A DNA stretch of 64,000 nucleotides from Psettodes erumei (lineage: Eukaryota > Chordata > Actinopteri > Pleuronectiformes > Psettodidae): assembly GCA_016785225.1 (NCBI GenBank), contig JAFBJZ010000616.1:1966001-2030000 (forward strand). The letters run 5' to 3'. The notes below the pieces were generated by a model. The model was not told the origin of the DNA. It was given only the letters and a program-made list of their open reading frames with translations, and searched no databases. The translations under genes and the position numbers were made by a program. Positions 34,913-46,800 of the stretch are shown here, piece by piece (the stretch's first letter is position 1; the number at the start of each line of letters is the position of its first letter).

Positions 34913-37900
34913 ATGGCAAAGGGGTAAGTTTTAATGCCAAGTTACGAGTATGCGTGACTTACTTAAAATCTTATTCGAGTTTTTTTTAATGCAGCGGCTG
35001 GAAGTTGAAATTTCCAACTCCTTTTCAACATTTTTAAAACACTGACTCCATTCAAGACAGAAATATTTGGAGTAAACACTGGCCACAATGTAACGCGACA
35101 CTCCTGATGGAGTGTTGTTGCGGTTCACGAGGTGGAGAGGTTTTGGGTTTGTAGGTTTCCCTCTGATGCCGATGTCCGTCTGACTGATCCAGACCAGCAG
35201 CTGATCTCTGTTAACATTACAAGTTTGCACAGTGGATAATATATGGACATTGTTTGTTGTTGTTCGGATGTGGGTGCAGCAGGGGTCTGGTATTGATTAG
35301 TGGACTGCATGGAGAACATATTTCAGCAGAATCAGCCCCTGCTGCAGGAAAAAAAATTAATAAATCGTCTGCCATGTGATATTCACAGCTGTGCCCAAGC
35401 TAAATTAAGAACAGAGAAGTTTCTGTCTCACTCTGTGTCCCTTCCTGTCATTTGGTTCTAACTCATCAATTTTGTTTCCCGATGTGTCAGTCATCTGCGC
35501 CGTTTATATGGCAGGAAGGGTGTGGCAGTCATTGTGATTTTTTGGATATATTTCTTATTAACTTATTTAAAGACAATATCCAGTGTGGTGAGATCGAGCA
35601 GATACAAATATTTCTGACCTATGGTGTGATCATGGTTTCAGATTATGTCCTGATTCATAGTTGTTCAGGCCAAGTGCTAGAGGCATGAGAAAGACTTGAG
35701 TGGGATGTTAAATTTTTTTTTGTCATATTACAGCCTGTGCATAGAGCCATGCAGGTGTAACATCAATCATCAATAAAAAATCAGTTTGATATTACAGCAG
35801 GTTCCTGTTAACATTTATCGGAATTATTAAATGAAGTGACACAATCTCCTAAAAGGCTGCCAAGATGAGAAGGAAGGAGGCGTTTCACTCGCACGTTTGT
35901 TTAAACAGGTGAATTAATCAGTGGCAGTTAAAAAGTGAGAACTCTTTCTAACTCATAGTGACTGTGAAAGCTAAAGAAACTTCCCACTTCATCATGAATT
36001 CTTCCCAGCTTATAACATGCAGCAGGACACCTCACTTTAATCAACTCAAGGATATCATTTCTGTGAATCGAAAGGATCATTTAAACCTCCAAGTCTTTAA
36101 CCAAAAGAGTTGTTTTTTCCATGAAGACTGACTCACTGTTTTTCTTGTAATATTACTGTGTTTTTAGTAAAGTTTATTCAAGTTTCCCTCATCACAGGTA
36201 CCATTAAAAGCAAAAACATTACTGAATCACTGTCAAACTGTCACGTCTTACATTAACACTATTAATGCCTGTGTTTTCTCTACTTCAGCAAGTCAAAATG
36301 AATGTAATAATGTATTTTTAAAACTGGGACTGTCCCTCTAAGGAGCAAAAACTAAAATTAAACCTCTTAGAAATCTTGTAGACTAGACTCCAAAATATAT
36401 GTTTCAAATCCAGAAGCAGTCCTACTGCACCTTGTCTGTATTGTCACTACTTCTACTGCCGCTCACTTGACTTTGTTTGTTTTCTTTGCCTTGTCGCAGT
36501 CAGCAAGCCAACCAGGAGCTCACTGAAGTTCTAAATCAACTCTGGCACCTGGATACCAACCGCCTCAGGCCCGGGACTGATTACATCATTTCCCTGCAGG
36601 TCAGTCATTCAAATATAAAAGGCTTTATTTGCACACCTCATCCGAGTATGTTTTCAGTTTATGACTAAACACTTGAAAAACGACATCCCTGTCAGCCTCA
36701 GCTGCACATTTTGTTTAGAGCTAATTAAACGCTTAGACACTGAACTGCTGATGGTGAACATTTAACCTGCTAAACATCAGCATTAGCTTAAAGCACAGCT
36801 GGATCTAAGTGCATGGCTGCAGACTCCTTGTCTTGTTAGAGCTCCAGCATGTTTACATTATATTTTTCCTGACTTGTGTAGTTACAACATGCATGCTGAT
36901 GACTGCCTGTGCATGTGTTGTATTTTTCAGGGGAGGGCAGGCTATGTGGCTCAGGGCAGCAACTATGCCAGAGACAAAGCCAACGCTCCTCTCTTCGCAC
37001 ATGTCAACGAAGACAAGCTGAAGAGCATGGAAACATATGCTCGTATGTGGCTTTTTCTTGGGCTCGAACCATGTTTCTACTTTTACTGTATATGTATATG
37101 TAACAAGCAAATGTCCTTTATGCGCAGATTTCATCAACTTGCTGGACAACTACGAGATGTCCACGGGGGTGTCGGAGACGGTCACCTCCGAGGAGCTTCA
37201 AGAGAACAGGCTGTTTATCAATGCCATAATGGAGACAGATGTCATGAAGGTGCAGTGACTATAAGACAGGCAGTTAACTCTGAAGCACTGTAGATTTACA
37301 ACACTCTTGTCCCACACAGCAGCTGTTTGCACTCCTGGTCACCTCCCGAAATGCTAACAGAGTTTCAGGCTGATGTGTACTGAAGAATTTTAGCGATTTG
37401 ATGTTAATGCAAACATTAGCCATTCTAACCAAATAATTATATTCAGCCTATAATGATAATTATTTACTTACAGGCCCAATCAGTTTTGGCATTTTGTTTT
37501 TCAGAGACTTTTCCACCATAGTTAAGCCATTTCAAGACTGAAGGTGTTTAGGTAACTGAATATTCCTATGATAAGATATGCCTTTCTTAGTCCCACAGTG
37601 GGGAAATTTCCAGCAATACAGCAGCAAGGTGATAACAATAGAAGCAAAGTAAAGTAAGGAAAGTAAGGCACATCAGCCACAAACTAAACAAAAGAGTTAA
37701 CCTTCAAAACTCTAGACTGGAAGAAGCTGAGCAATTTAACAGCATGCATAATCACAATATAGAAATACCATAACATCTCTTTTCAGCTCGAGTTTGGGGG
37801 ATCTCTTATCTGTGTAATCTGTTAATGCAGTTTACTCAATGATAGTATCCATTTACTAGCCTATATGGAGGTTTTCCACTTATCGCATGATATTGAAATG

Positions 37901-39345
37901 AAGTTGTTTCCTGGCCACTTTAAAGACTTCTCATCCACGATGGCTTGAAATGAATTCTTGATCTTGGAAATTGTAGAAATGTTTCTTTCTCTGACCACAT
38001 TTATCATGGGGAGCCTGAAGAGTCATCAAATGTTGTTGCTTTTGTTACTTTACAGTGTGCTCACAAGTATCTGGTGAGGAAGGGGCAGTCACCATCAGAC
38101 CCTGGCCACTTCAAGAGACAGCTGTATGACATCTGGTTCCGCCTGTACCACAGGGAGAGAGGAGGAGGGTGAGTTTCACTGCAACAGCAGGGGGAGCTAC
38201 TGTAAAGTGTGAAGAGACTCTGTTCTTCAGGTTAGAACGGGGGTGTCAAACTCATTTTATGTCAGGGGCCACATACTGCCAAATTTAATCTCAAGTGGGC
38301 CGGACCAGTAAAATCATGGCATTTCTGCAGGTGGTGATTATACAGATGATGTTAGCATTACTGTATTCACCAACCATGCTTTGAGGCTTTTAATTACATC
38401 ATGGTCATCATCAGTTGTTTGAGTATTGCTCAGTGGTCATCTTACAATTGCTCTGCAAAATAGCTTTTTACACAGTTAATCCCTGTCTCTGCCAACAGTT
38501 ATCTTTTAAATCAAAAATTAACTTTCAGACTCAAGAATTAATTTGAATGAATGGATTTATTGTTCACTGGTTGGAGTTAATTAATTTAATTTTGTTACTT
38601 TAATGAAAAGTCAAGTCAATTGCTATGTGTTAAATTTGCATATCATTTATTATTTGACTGTTTTTAAGAGAGTGCCAGGTAGGGTCACATTTAGTGGCAC
38701 TGGTCTTTTGTTTAAGCAGCAAATGAAACACAGTAGATAAGGGAGCGAGCTCTAAAAGAACAAATGAGGACATACACTGAGACTTGGTAAACCTGAACAT
38801 ACTGACCTTATTTTCACTATAGTGAAGATTCTTGTGGATTTGAACATGTATTCGTTGGAGAAACGAAATCCGGCCAGGAGATCATGGGTCTGCACAACTG
38901 GGTCCAGTTTTACCTGCAGGAAAAACATGGCCATGTTGACTACAAAGGTTACAAAGCAAGAGCCAACAAAGATACGGTAAGAAAATACTCTGTCACCTTC
39001 TGCATTATTAAGATATTCAACAGACTGGACAGCAAATAGATGTATGAGTCCCTTGACTGACATTTTTTTGTCATTGCTTCAAAGCCTGATGAAGACGACC
39101 ACGTCCTGAACCTGCAGTTCAGCTGGAAGGGTTTGGTGAAACCGGTTGGCGGCTGCTTCATCGGAGTCAGTCCAGAGTTCGAGGTCGCTCTTTTCACCAT
39201 CATCTTCCTCATGTCGACGGAGAAGATGACGTCTGTGGTGGTGAAGGTGGACGAGTACATGTTGGAGCTGGTGGTGTATCGGCACGGGCGATCCATTGGC
39301 ACATCTTTCCCCAAACTGCTCAGCAGCAACAACAGGGATTTGTAA
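34913..39345 (+). CDS. endouc: Poly(U)-specific endoribonuclease, EndoU family
   Basis: This is an EndoU/XendoU-type RNase that cleaves RNA at uridines and leaves 2',3'-cyclic phosphates. Seven exons: 34913-34923, 36500-36599, 36931-37042, 37128-37249, 38056-38168, 38823-38976 and 39085-39345 (290 aa). Family blocks are LNQLWHLDTNRLRPGTDYII, FINLLDNYEMSTG, ENRLFINAIM and YDIWFRLYHRERGGGEDSCG. The catalytic set known from Xenopus XendoU is present: the first His in FEHVFVGE, the second in GLHNWVQFYLQEK, and the Lys in FSWKGLVKPVGG. No signal peptide or somatomedin-B domain precedes the catalytic domain, unlike placental ENDOU, so a cytosolic enzyme is expected. The first exon has only 11 coding bases (MAKG). 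It is the weakest part of the model but is supported by the donor ggg|gtaag and by phase. The symbol follows the zebrafish name and assumes orthology. Confidence 0.9.
34924..36499 (+). other. endouc: endouc intron 1
   Basis: 1.58 kb between the tiny first coding exon and exon 2, AT-rich. No repeat or exon was recognised. The neighbouring introns are 331, 85, 806, 654 and 108 bases long. Confidence 0.55.
37571..37760. repeat. Retroposon 3'-end fragment in endouc intron 4
   Basis: The string ttagtcccacagtggggaaa, followed by a CAG-rich stretch (cagcaatacagcagcaagg), is typical of a widespread teleost LINE/SINE 3' end. It has no coding capacity. The limits are approximate. Confidence 0.5.
38239..38330. 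mobile_element. hAT-like repeat end in endouc intron 5
   Basis: The sequence ggggtgtcaaactcatttta, with caggggccacata and agtgggccggaccagtaaaa, is the well-known end of a hAT-type repeat that is frequent in fish. Only this end is clear. Confidence 0.6.
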
Positions 39346-39696
39346 TAGCTCACCACCAAGGCTCTCAGCCCCCCAGCAAAATGCACGTTTGTTCAACCTT
39401 GCCTTTATTCCTATGCTGTATAATCTCTAAAAGAACCTGGATCATGTTCTCTTTGCACTAAACACAATGCTTCAACTATAACAAGCACAAGCGTTAGTCA
39501 TGGAAGTTATATAAACTTTTATTAAACACATTCTGTGTATTATGTACTATTGTGGACTATATAAAACTTCCTTTCTTTCTAAACTAAAGTTGCAAGTTTA
39601 TTCTCCCCTATGACAAAACCTAGGCTAGATTTGGAGATACAACAAAAGGAGCATATTTGGACATTTTTATATCTGTTTACAAAACATACTGTATAT

Positions 39697-39702
39697 AATA
39701 AA
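39697..39702 (+). terminator. endouc: Candidate endouc polyadenylation signal
   Basis: AATAAA about 350 bases after the endouc stop, followed by a T-rich stretch. A second candidate lies at 40072-40077. Confidence 0.45.
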
Positions 39703-40334
39703 GCATATTGTTTTGCCCTGATTTTGGCCTGTCAGGTAGACCTCCTCATAGCCAGCATGCGTTTTAGTTATTGAGTGCTGAAATTAAAGTGAAACATCCA
39801 GTACATTTAGAAATGACTATTCATGTAATTCTCGACTGATTTTTTTTTTCTGTAATCAAAAAACAAATCTTATTTTAAAAAATATATGCAAATGGTGTCA
39901 GCATTCACCACTCATATTGGAGTGAAATCACAATCTCCAGACATCTACGTGTATCATATGTCTCAAACATGTTTTCTATTGTAGAACATTTTGATTTCTA
40001 GTATTTTAAACTCCATTGCATGGTACAAGAATGTCGCTGTATAAACTCTTGGTGTTTTCTTTGCCACTGACAATAAACCCTTAACTTGTAATACAAGATG
40101 ATTGTTAAAGAGTAAGTAGAATCTTTTATCAGAATATTTCCATTTTCTCCTACTTGATACTTTTATTGTACAATTTACTGCACTGGACTTACTGTACAGT
40201 TATATGGCATCTTTATATGAAGATTTTCAGTGAAACACATATGTGAAGCTCATCAAACACATCGTCCAACATTTGAACTAACGGATCTCACAGCGTCATG
40301 TCATGTTGTGAAGCCTGAGGACGCTCCCTCGATT

Positions 40335-40345
40335 TGCGCATGCGT
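40335..40345 (+). promoter_or_regulatory. cc2d1b: NRF1-type site in the cc2d1b promoter
   Basis: The motif tgcgcatgcgt matches the NRF1 consensus and lies about 90 bases upstream of a likely first-exon donor (gagcag|gtaaac, 40430). CpG-rich sequence follows to about 40.8 kb. Confidence 0.5.
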
Positions 40346-40366
40346 ATTCAGAACGGAGGCATTACC

Positions 40367-40414
40367 ATGTCGAACCACAGGGCTGGAAGTGTTCCTGTGA
40401 AAACTACCCGATGA
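40367..40414 (+). CDS. Upstream open reading frame in the probable cc2d1b leader
   Basis: ATG to TGA with 15 codons (MSNHRAGSVPVKTTR). It lies in what is probably 5' UTR exon 1, which would splice from 40430 to an acceptor at 40717 (gtttcag). If transcribed it could lower cc2d1b translation. Transcription start and splicing are inferred. Confidence 0.3.
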   Translation: MSNHRAGSVPVKTTR

Positions 40415-40768
40415 AGTGGTGAACGAGCAGGTAAACACTCTTACGCTTTCCCGAGCCGGATAAAACTGTCGCAAGTGCTCGGCGGCGCCGACCGCAGCGG
40501 TCGACTTCTCGCCCTCAGCTCAACTTTTTTTGAGTCGGGGTGGGGGGGGGGCGACGAGCGTGGCTAGCTAACCGCTAGCCGCGCAGCTAACGCAACCGTC
40601 AGTCGGCGGCTCGCTGTCTGTCCGGGAGCCACCTGACAACCGCTCACATGATACCGACTCCGGCGACCAGCTCCCGGCAACACAGGGGAGAAACATACGT
40701 TGTCGTTTGTGTTTCAGCTGTCAGCGCGGTTCATCGGTGTGCTGTCGCCGAGTGGCTTGTGCAAGCCA

Positions 40769-40801
40769 CGACAACAACAACAACAACAACAACAACTACA
40801 A
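40769..40801 (+). repeat. ACA trinucleotide repeat just before the cc2d1b start codon
   Basis: About ten ACA units, one interrupted by a T, end one base before ATG 40803. They form an unstructured stretch of the 5' UTR. Confidence 0.85.
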
Positions 40802-40802
40802 C

Positions 40803-43800
40803 ATGTTTGGTAAAAAGAAGAGAGCGCCACAGCCCAGAGGCCAGGGCGCTGCTGCAGCCAAGCAGGTAATAAAAACAGCTGTGATGGCCCGAGCGAGCGG
40901 TCAGTGGCAACAAATAACAGTGTCGCCACCACCTGTGCGTGATAATAGAGTATCATCAGCAAAAAGTAGTCAGTTATTTTTTTTCTCCAGTAAGGATACA
41001 CCGCGCGTTTCCTGTACCTGACATAGCTAAACGGTAATGAACGCGGTCCCTGGGCAGAGGCCACAGGTGACGCACAGGGCTCACAACATGTGTGGTGAGT
41101 TCAAACCTGACACCGTGACAAAACACGACAGGAAACTCCGAAGCCCAGAAACAAACAGCAGTAAAGCAGTAAAAGTTGACAGCTGCGGAGCATCAGAAAG
41201 CTCATCACATCACAGGACATGTCCAACCACACAGAGTAGGGATGAGGATGTGTTCAGCCAGGATGCAAACATGTTGTTCCAGGTACTGCACTCATTTAAA
41301 ATGAGCATCAACAAACGACATTAACCACAAACAGAGAAATTCAAATATCAAAAAATTATACTTTAACTCTTAACTACTGGTTAACTTTATTAACTATGAT
41401 GCAAATAATGGAGAGAAATAAAAAAATAAAAGTAGAGTTGAGAGACTTGGGGAAGCAGTCAGGTACACGGCTCCTCTCCCTGTAGTCGACGTGGGCTCCT
41501 GCACTTTAAATTGTTTGTGTGTGCATTCAGTCCAACTCATCCAAACTAAAGATCCAGATGTGGATCCAGCCTGCAGTCATTTGTCCCCAGCTTCTCTGGT
41601 TCACATGCTTTGGTCGAGCCCTTCTGCCCAAATGCAGGAGGGGCAGCTGGCAAAGCATCGCCTACGTAAGTCAATACCCTGATAATATCACAGCCACTGA
41701 CACGGGGTCTGTGACATTTTATTGGACTCCCTTGAATCAATTAAAACAAGTTTTAAATGAAACCATCTGAGAGGTTTAAAGGCAGAATCGCTCTTTGGTT
41801 ACAGGGCTAAAAACTCAGACATCTGAAGGGATCACAAACTAAACTGGTTAAGTCTTTATGAATTCATTGTATTTAATAAGATAATTATATGTGTTGACTT
41901 AAGCTGGAAATAAGTAGCTATACAGTATCTACCACATAAATGCAGTGGAGTAAAAGTCGGATAAGTGTGAAGTTGGATAGAATAGAAATGTATGGAAAAG
42001 TGAAGCAGCTCAAAATTCAGCCTCAAAAAGTACAGTACTTAAGAAAATGGACCTACTTACCTTCTGGCAGGGGAGTGAAGTTAATCTTTTGCTTCCTGGT
42101 TTCAGATGGGTCTGTTTGTGGACCTGGACCCTGAGGAGATGATGATGGGTATGGAGGAGGGTCTGGATGACCCGGACCTAGAGGCTGAACTTGCTGCTAT
42201 CACTGGAAACAAAGCTGCTGCCGGAGGGAGAGCCAAGCAGAAGGGCAGGAGTGAGTGCTGCGGTGCTGATGCTACTCATCATTGATCTCCCGCGTGAGCA
42301 CTTACCCAGCTGTACGACTGTGCGCTTGTGTCGCAGGCCCTCTGCCCATGGAAGACATCGCCAGAATGGCCGACGAGTGCATGCGAGACGTGGACGAGGA
42401 CGAGGACGAGGATAACCTGGAAGATGATGAAGATCTGTTGGTTAGTGTTTGTCTCTGCTCTCATAATGGGCTTTGTTCCATTTTTTTTTTTAGATTTTGA
42501 GAATGTGGACCAGCAGCAGTTACCAGACACGTGTTTTAAATTAGATTGCATAGATTCAACTAGTTCCACAAACCTGCTGCAGACATCCAACAGACGAATT
42601 CTGTTCTGTCATTTACAAGTCCTATTATCTTCACACACGAGACGAGCCTGTGCATATGCCACAGTTACTATGATAGCAATTTGTGCCTGCAGTTTTTTTT
42701 TCTGTCACACAGTGTGGTTTAATGAGGCTGTTCATTTAGCAAAGCGTCGGTCTTCGTTTCATCCGTAACATTCGGGTTTGCGGAACTTTCTGTCTTTCTA
42801 ACGGCCGCGTGTTTTACCAACCGGGCGAACAGAAAACACGTGTCACGCTCTGTTCTCTGAAATCCAGCCTCATATTTATGAACAATCTGAGTCGGCTGTC
42901 GATCAGTTGCTGTTTTTTGTTTTTTTTTTTCCCCTCATCAGGCAGAGCTACAGGAAGTGGTGGGTGAGGGGGAAGCTGAGGATGCTGCAACGGTTCCTGC
43001 TGCCGCTGTTGAATATTCTCAAGCTGAAAAAGCAGAGTCCCCGCCGTCGCAGGTACAACACGCTCTGATGTCTGCCGGCTCTGACATCGATACGCGTCAG
43101 CTGGCGTCATCTCTCTGTCTGCCTGTAACAGGAAAGGGCAGATGCTTTTGTCCTCAGAGTTTCCCTTCTGCTGGTTTATAAAGTCAGCTTCGTCTTCATA
43201 TTTGAAGCTCTGCCAACTTTGATTGTTCTTAGTGAAACGGTTGTTGGTTAACTGATGCGACCGACAGAATAGATACTTTCCCTCTTATTATTTATCTCCG
43301 ACAAACACTTTTTCCGCTCTCAACCCACAGTTTTGCGTGCTGATGAGTAATTTCTCGGCCTGACGTACATAGATTTACCAGATGTTTTCAGTGAATGTTG
43401 ACCGCGCCCGCCTCTTGTTTTGGCGCTTCACTTGCGAAGCAGCAGGAAGCGAAGGTCTCCTCGGCGGCGCCCGGCAGCCTCCAACACACCCTGGAGGAAC
43501 GGGCGTCCATGTACAGGACGGCCTTGCAGAATGCCAAGAGTGCAGGGGAAAGCTCCAAAGCCAGGAGGTTCGATCGCGGTCTGAAGGTGAGTGAGACTCT
43601 CGCCTGATGAGGAAAAAATACGGTCAAGGCTTTTTGATATTGTGTAATAAGATTTGTTGAATAAATTAGCATGTGTGTTTCCAAAGCTGTTGGATTTAAT
43701 TTGGAAACGCTTAAGAGCATCAGCTGCGTCACACATGCAGCGCTTCTTACCTCGCTCTTCAGTCACACTGACCTTCTGCCCGCAGACTTTGGAGGCGATG

Positions 43801-46800
43801 CGAGCTGCTGTGAAAAAGGGGCTGCCTGTGAACGAGGCAGAAATCCCTCCTCCTGTTGCCACCGGCGCCCCGAGTGCCGCCCCCCGGCCCGCTGTCCCCG
43901 CGAGACCTGCCCCCCCCGTGCCCCAGCGTCCCGAAGCCACCCCGTCAGATCAGCAGGAGGAGCCGGAGGAGCCGGAGGCCGCGGCGTCGCCGCCTGCCGT
44001 GCCGAAGATCGTGGAGCCCGCCGGAGAAGAGGAGCGTTCGTCCTCTGCCGCGCCCCGTCCGAGCAGCATCCCGTCTCCAGGGGAGCAGCCGGAGGAAACC
44101 GCTGACCTGCCTCAGACACACGGTCAGTTTGTTGGTTACATCAGTGTCAATCATGGTTATTAGGGAAATGAAGCCATTACAAACGTGTTACGTGCAAATG
44201 AGCAGTCAAATGACTCCAGTCCAGTCTGAGCTCAATCCTGGACAACCTGTCCTCTGTCCTCAGCTTCCAGGTGCTCAGTTTGCAACATGGTCAAATATTT
44301 TGTACTGCATGTAAAACAAAGCATTGGACTATGTGAACTTGGGATTTAGGAAGTTTGTTTTTTTTACACTATTTTCAAAAATATTATGGACCAAACAAAC
44401 TCCTGATCAATCCAGAAAGTGATCAGATATTTATAGATTAATAAGCCTCAACAATATTCTCAGAAACTACAACAAGGTGTAAATGTCACTGTATTTCTTA
44501 CCAAAAGTCGTCTGAAATAGCGACAGCAGGTAAGGCAGGCTGCTGCTTATATAAATATGTATAAATAATATATTGAATTTGTTTCAGTCTGTTTTTTCAG
44601 TCTCTAAATCTCTGAATGAGAGACCAGTTTGTCGCATGTTGGTAAACTGTTGCACCTTTTGTAGCATACACTGACACACAGAACTGACAGCGGAGAATTC
44701 CTGGCATCCTCATATTATCGTTGACACACGTAGAGGAGCTTCTTCTCACTTTTCAAATGATTTCAGTTGTAAATGTTTTGGTTGAGGGGGAGGAGGCAGA
44801 GTCTTTTAGAAAGCAGCTTCTGAATATGCGTGCGTGGCTGTCCCGTGAATCCACAGCGGACGAGGCCACCAGGACCCTGCTCTTGGAGAGGCAGAGAGAA
44901 TACAAGATGGCAGCTCTGCAAGCCAAGAAGCAGGGAGACGTGGAGCAAGCCAAGCTTTACTTCAGGACCAGCAAGGTGGGTGCTACACTTTCTGTTTCGT
45001 TTGAGCCGAGTAAGTGGAATCACTTACAAACTCATGCACCCTGCAACGTAGTAACGGTAGGATAAATCACCGTTGCCTTTCCCTCGTCGTTAAATGAAAT
45101 AAGCGGAAGGAAGTGAAACGTTGTCCTTGATTCTCTCTGATATATTTCACGCACTTACATATAACTCTTGAGTTAAGTACAGAAAACAAAGCTTTGTGTC
45201 TTCAGCAGAGCAAGTCTGCTGCTGTGTGTTTTGAACCTATTTCTTCTTCTCAATAACCCAGTAAAACCTCCACCAAACCAGAAATGTTTGTCTTAAAACA
45301 AAAAAAACAGCAACGTTAACACACGATCACGCATAATCATTTTTCGTGCAGCCCCGTCGCTGCAGTCTCTGGAATATGTGAAGCATCCCAGCAATCTGGA
45401 CAAGCTGACAAAGAACACCATTATGCGTCACACTGTTGGGATTTGTTTGTATTTTTTTGGCACAGAGGTTCGATGCCGTGATCGAGGCGTTGCAGAAAGG
45501 ACAAGCGGTCGACCTGAGCGGACTTCCTCCTTCTCCGGGACAGGGTGAGGAACCCTGGTACAGCGGGACTTTACTTTAGTCGCAGGCCAGCAAGCAAACT
45601 TAATTTACCTGACCGTTTTAAAAACTGAACGCTCTGCTTTGCAGGAAGAGTAAAAAGGGAAAGGGTGAGCTATAAGTGACATGAAGCGATTCAAAATTGT
45701 AAAAAAGGAAAGATGGAAGGTGAAGAACGACCACGCCTTAGTAACAACACGCGTTACAGCAGAGGGGGAACTCTTTAAAGAGCTTAGTTTGATAACATCA
45801 AAAAAAGATTCTAACAAAGTGCAGCAGTGTCTGTGTCTGTATGACGGTTCCTGGTCCGTCTCCGTGCGATAGGTTCAGGTGGAAGCTCTGCCCCGGCGCA
45901 GGAACCGTCCTCTGGTCAAAACACACAGGTCAGCCAGCCGGTCGCAGCGGCTCCAGGTAGGAACAGTTCTCACCGCCGGCAGATGTTAGCCAGCTTGTTC
46001 TCTGCGTTACTTGAAGCCCTCACGGTTTTGAAGTCAAATCTCAAGACTAAACAGAAACTGCTAGAGTTTGTTAACATTGTTGTCTCTCAGCCCCTGCAGC
46101 CCCCGCCGCTCCCAAAGACGTGCTGGAGGCTCTCGAGCAGAGGCGAGCCAAATATCTGGAGGCGTCAGCTCAGGCCAAAGCCAACGGAGACGACCGCAAG
46201 GCCCGTATGCATGACCGCATTGCCAAGGTACTGAGACTAGACTCTGCAGGTAATATCCTTCACACAGCTGATATAGAGGATGATCTCCTATGTGTGTCTT
46301 GACAAGATGATCACCAAAGGCCCATTTCCCTCGCCCCTTCCTTCCCCACAAGCGCTCACGACCGTACCAGAGATATGTTATCATTCCCAACGCGCTTTGA
46401 TGTCGCGCCCGTGGAAAATTGTTAACAAACTCGTTATTTTACGATCTGAACACAGGACCAGCGCATGCACTTCTGCGGCTCTAGGCCAAAAACCAATAAT
46501 ACAGCACCTCTCTTTGCAACGTACCGTACCAGCAACAACACTCGCCAAGGCCAGTATGCTATACACTCGACGCAAACGTTAGTGTGCCCACATAATCTGT
46601 TTTCAGCGCCTCAAGCTAACTGACACCAGTGCAGATCTCTCCTCTGCACCGAGTGCGTGAAACACTCAGACATGAACTTCTCAGCAGATTCAGCAACAAC
46701 AAACAGAGACAAATACGGCTTAAGTTCCATATCAGAACGCACACGGGAGGGGAGCTGAACAGTCTTCATGACCTTCGTTAAGCGTGTCGGACCAATTACA

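Larger units (their letters stand above)
39346..40366. other. endouc 3' UTR and cc2d1b upstream region
   Basis: Plus-strand AATAAA motifs at 39697-39702 and 40072-40077 are candidate polyadenylation signals of endouc, about 350 and 730 bases after its stop. The cc2d1b promoter begins around 40.3 kb. Confidence 0.55.

Noticed and set aside
43654..44314. Alternative long frames over cc2d1b exon 6
   Set aside because: The Pro/Ala-rich exon is GC-rich. Only the frame continuing TLEAMRAAVKKGLPVNEAEI joins neighbouring exons in phase.
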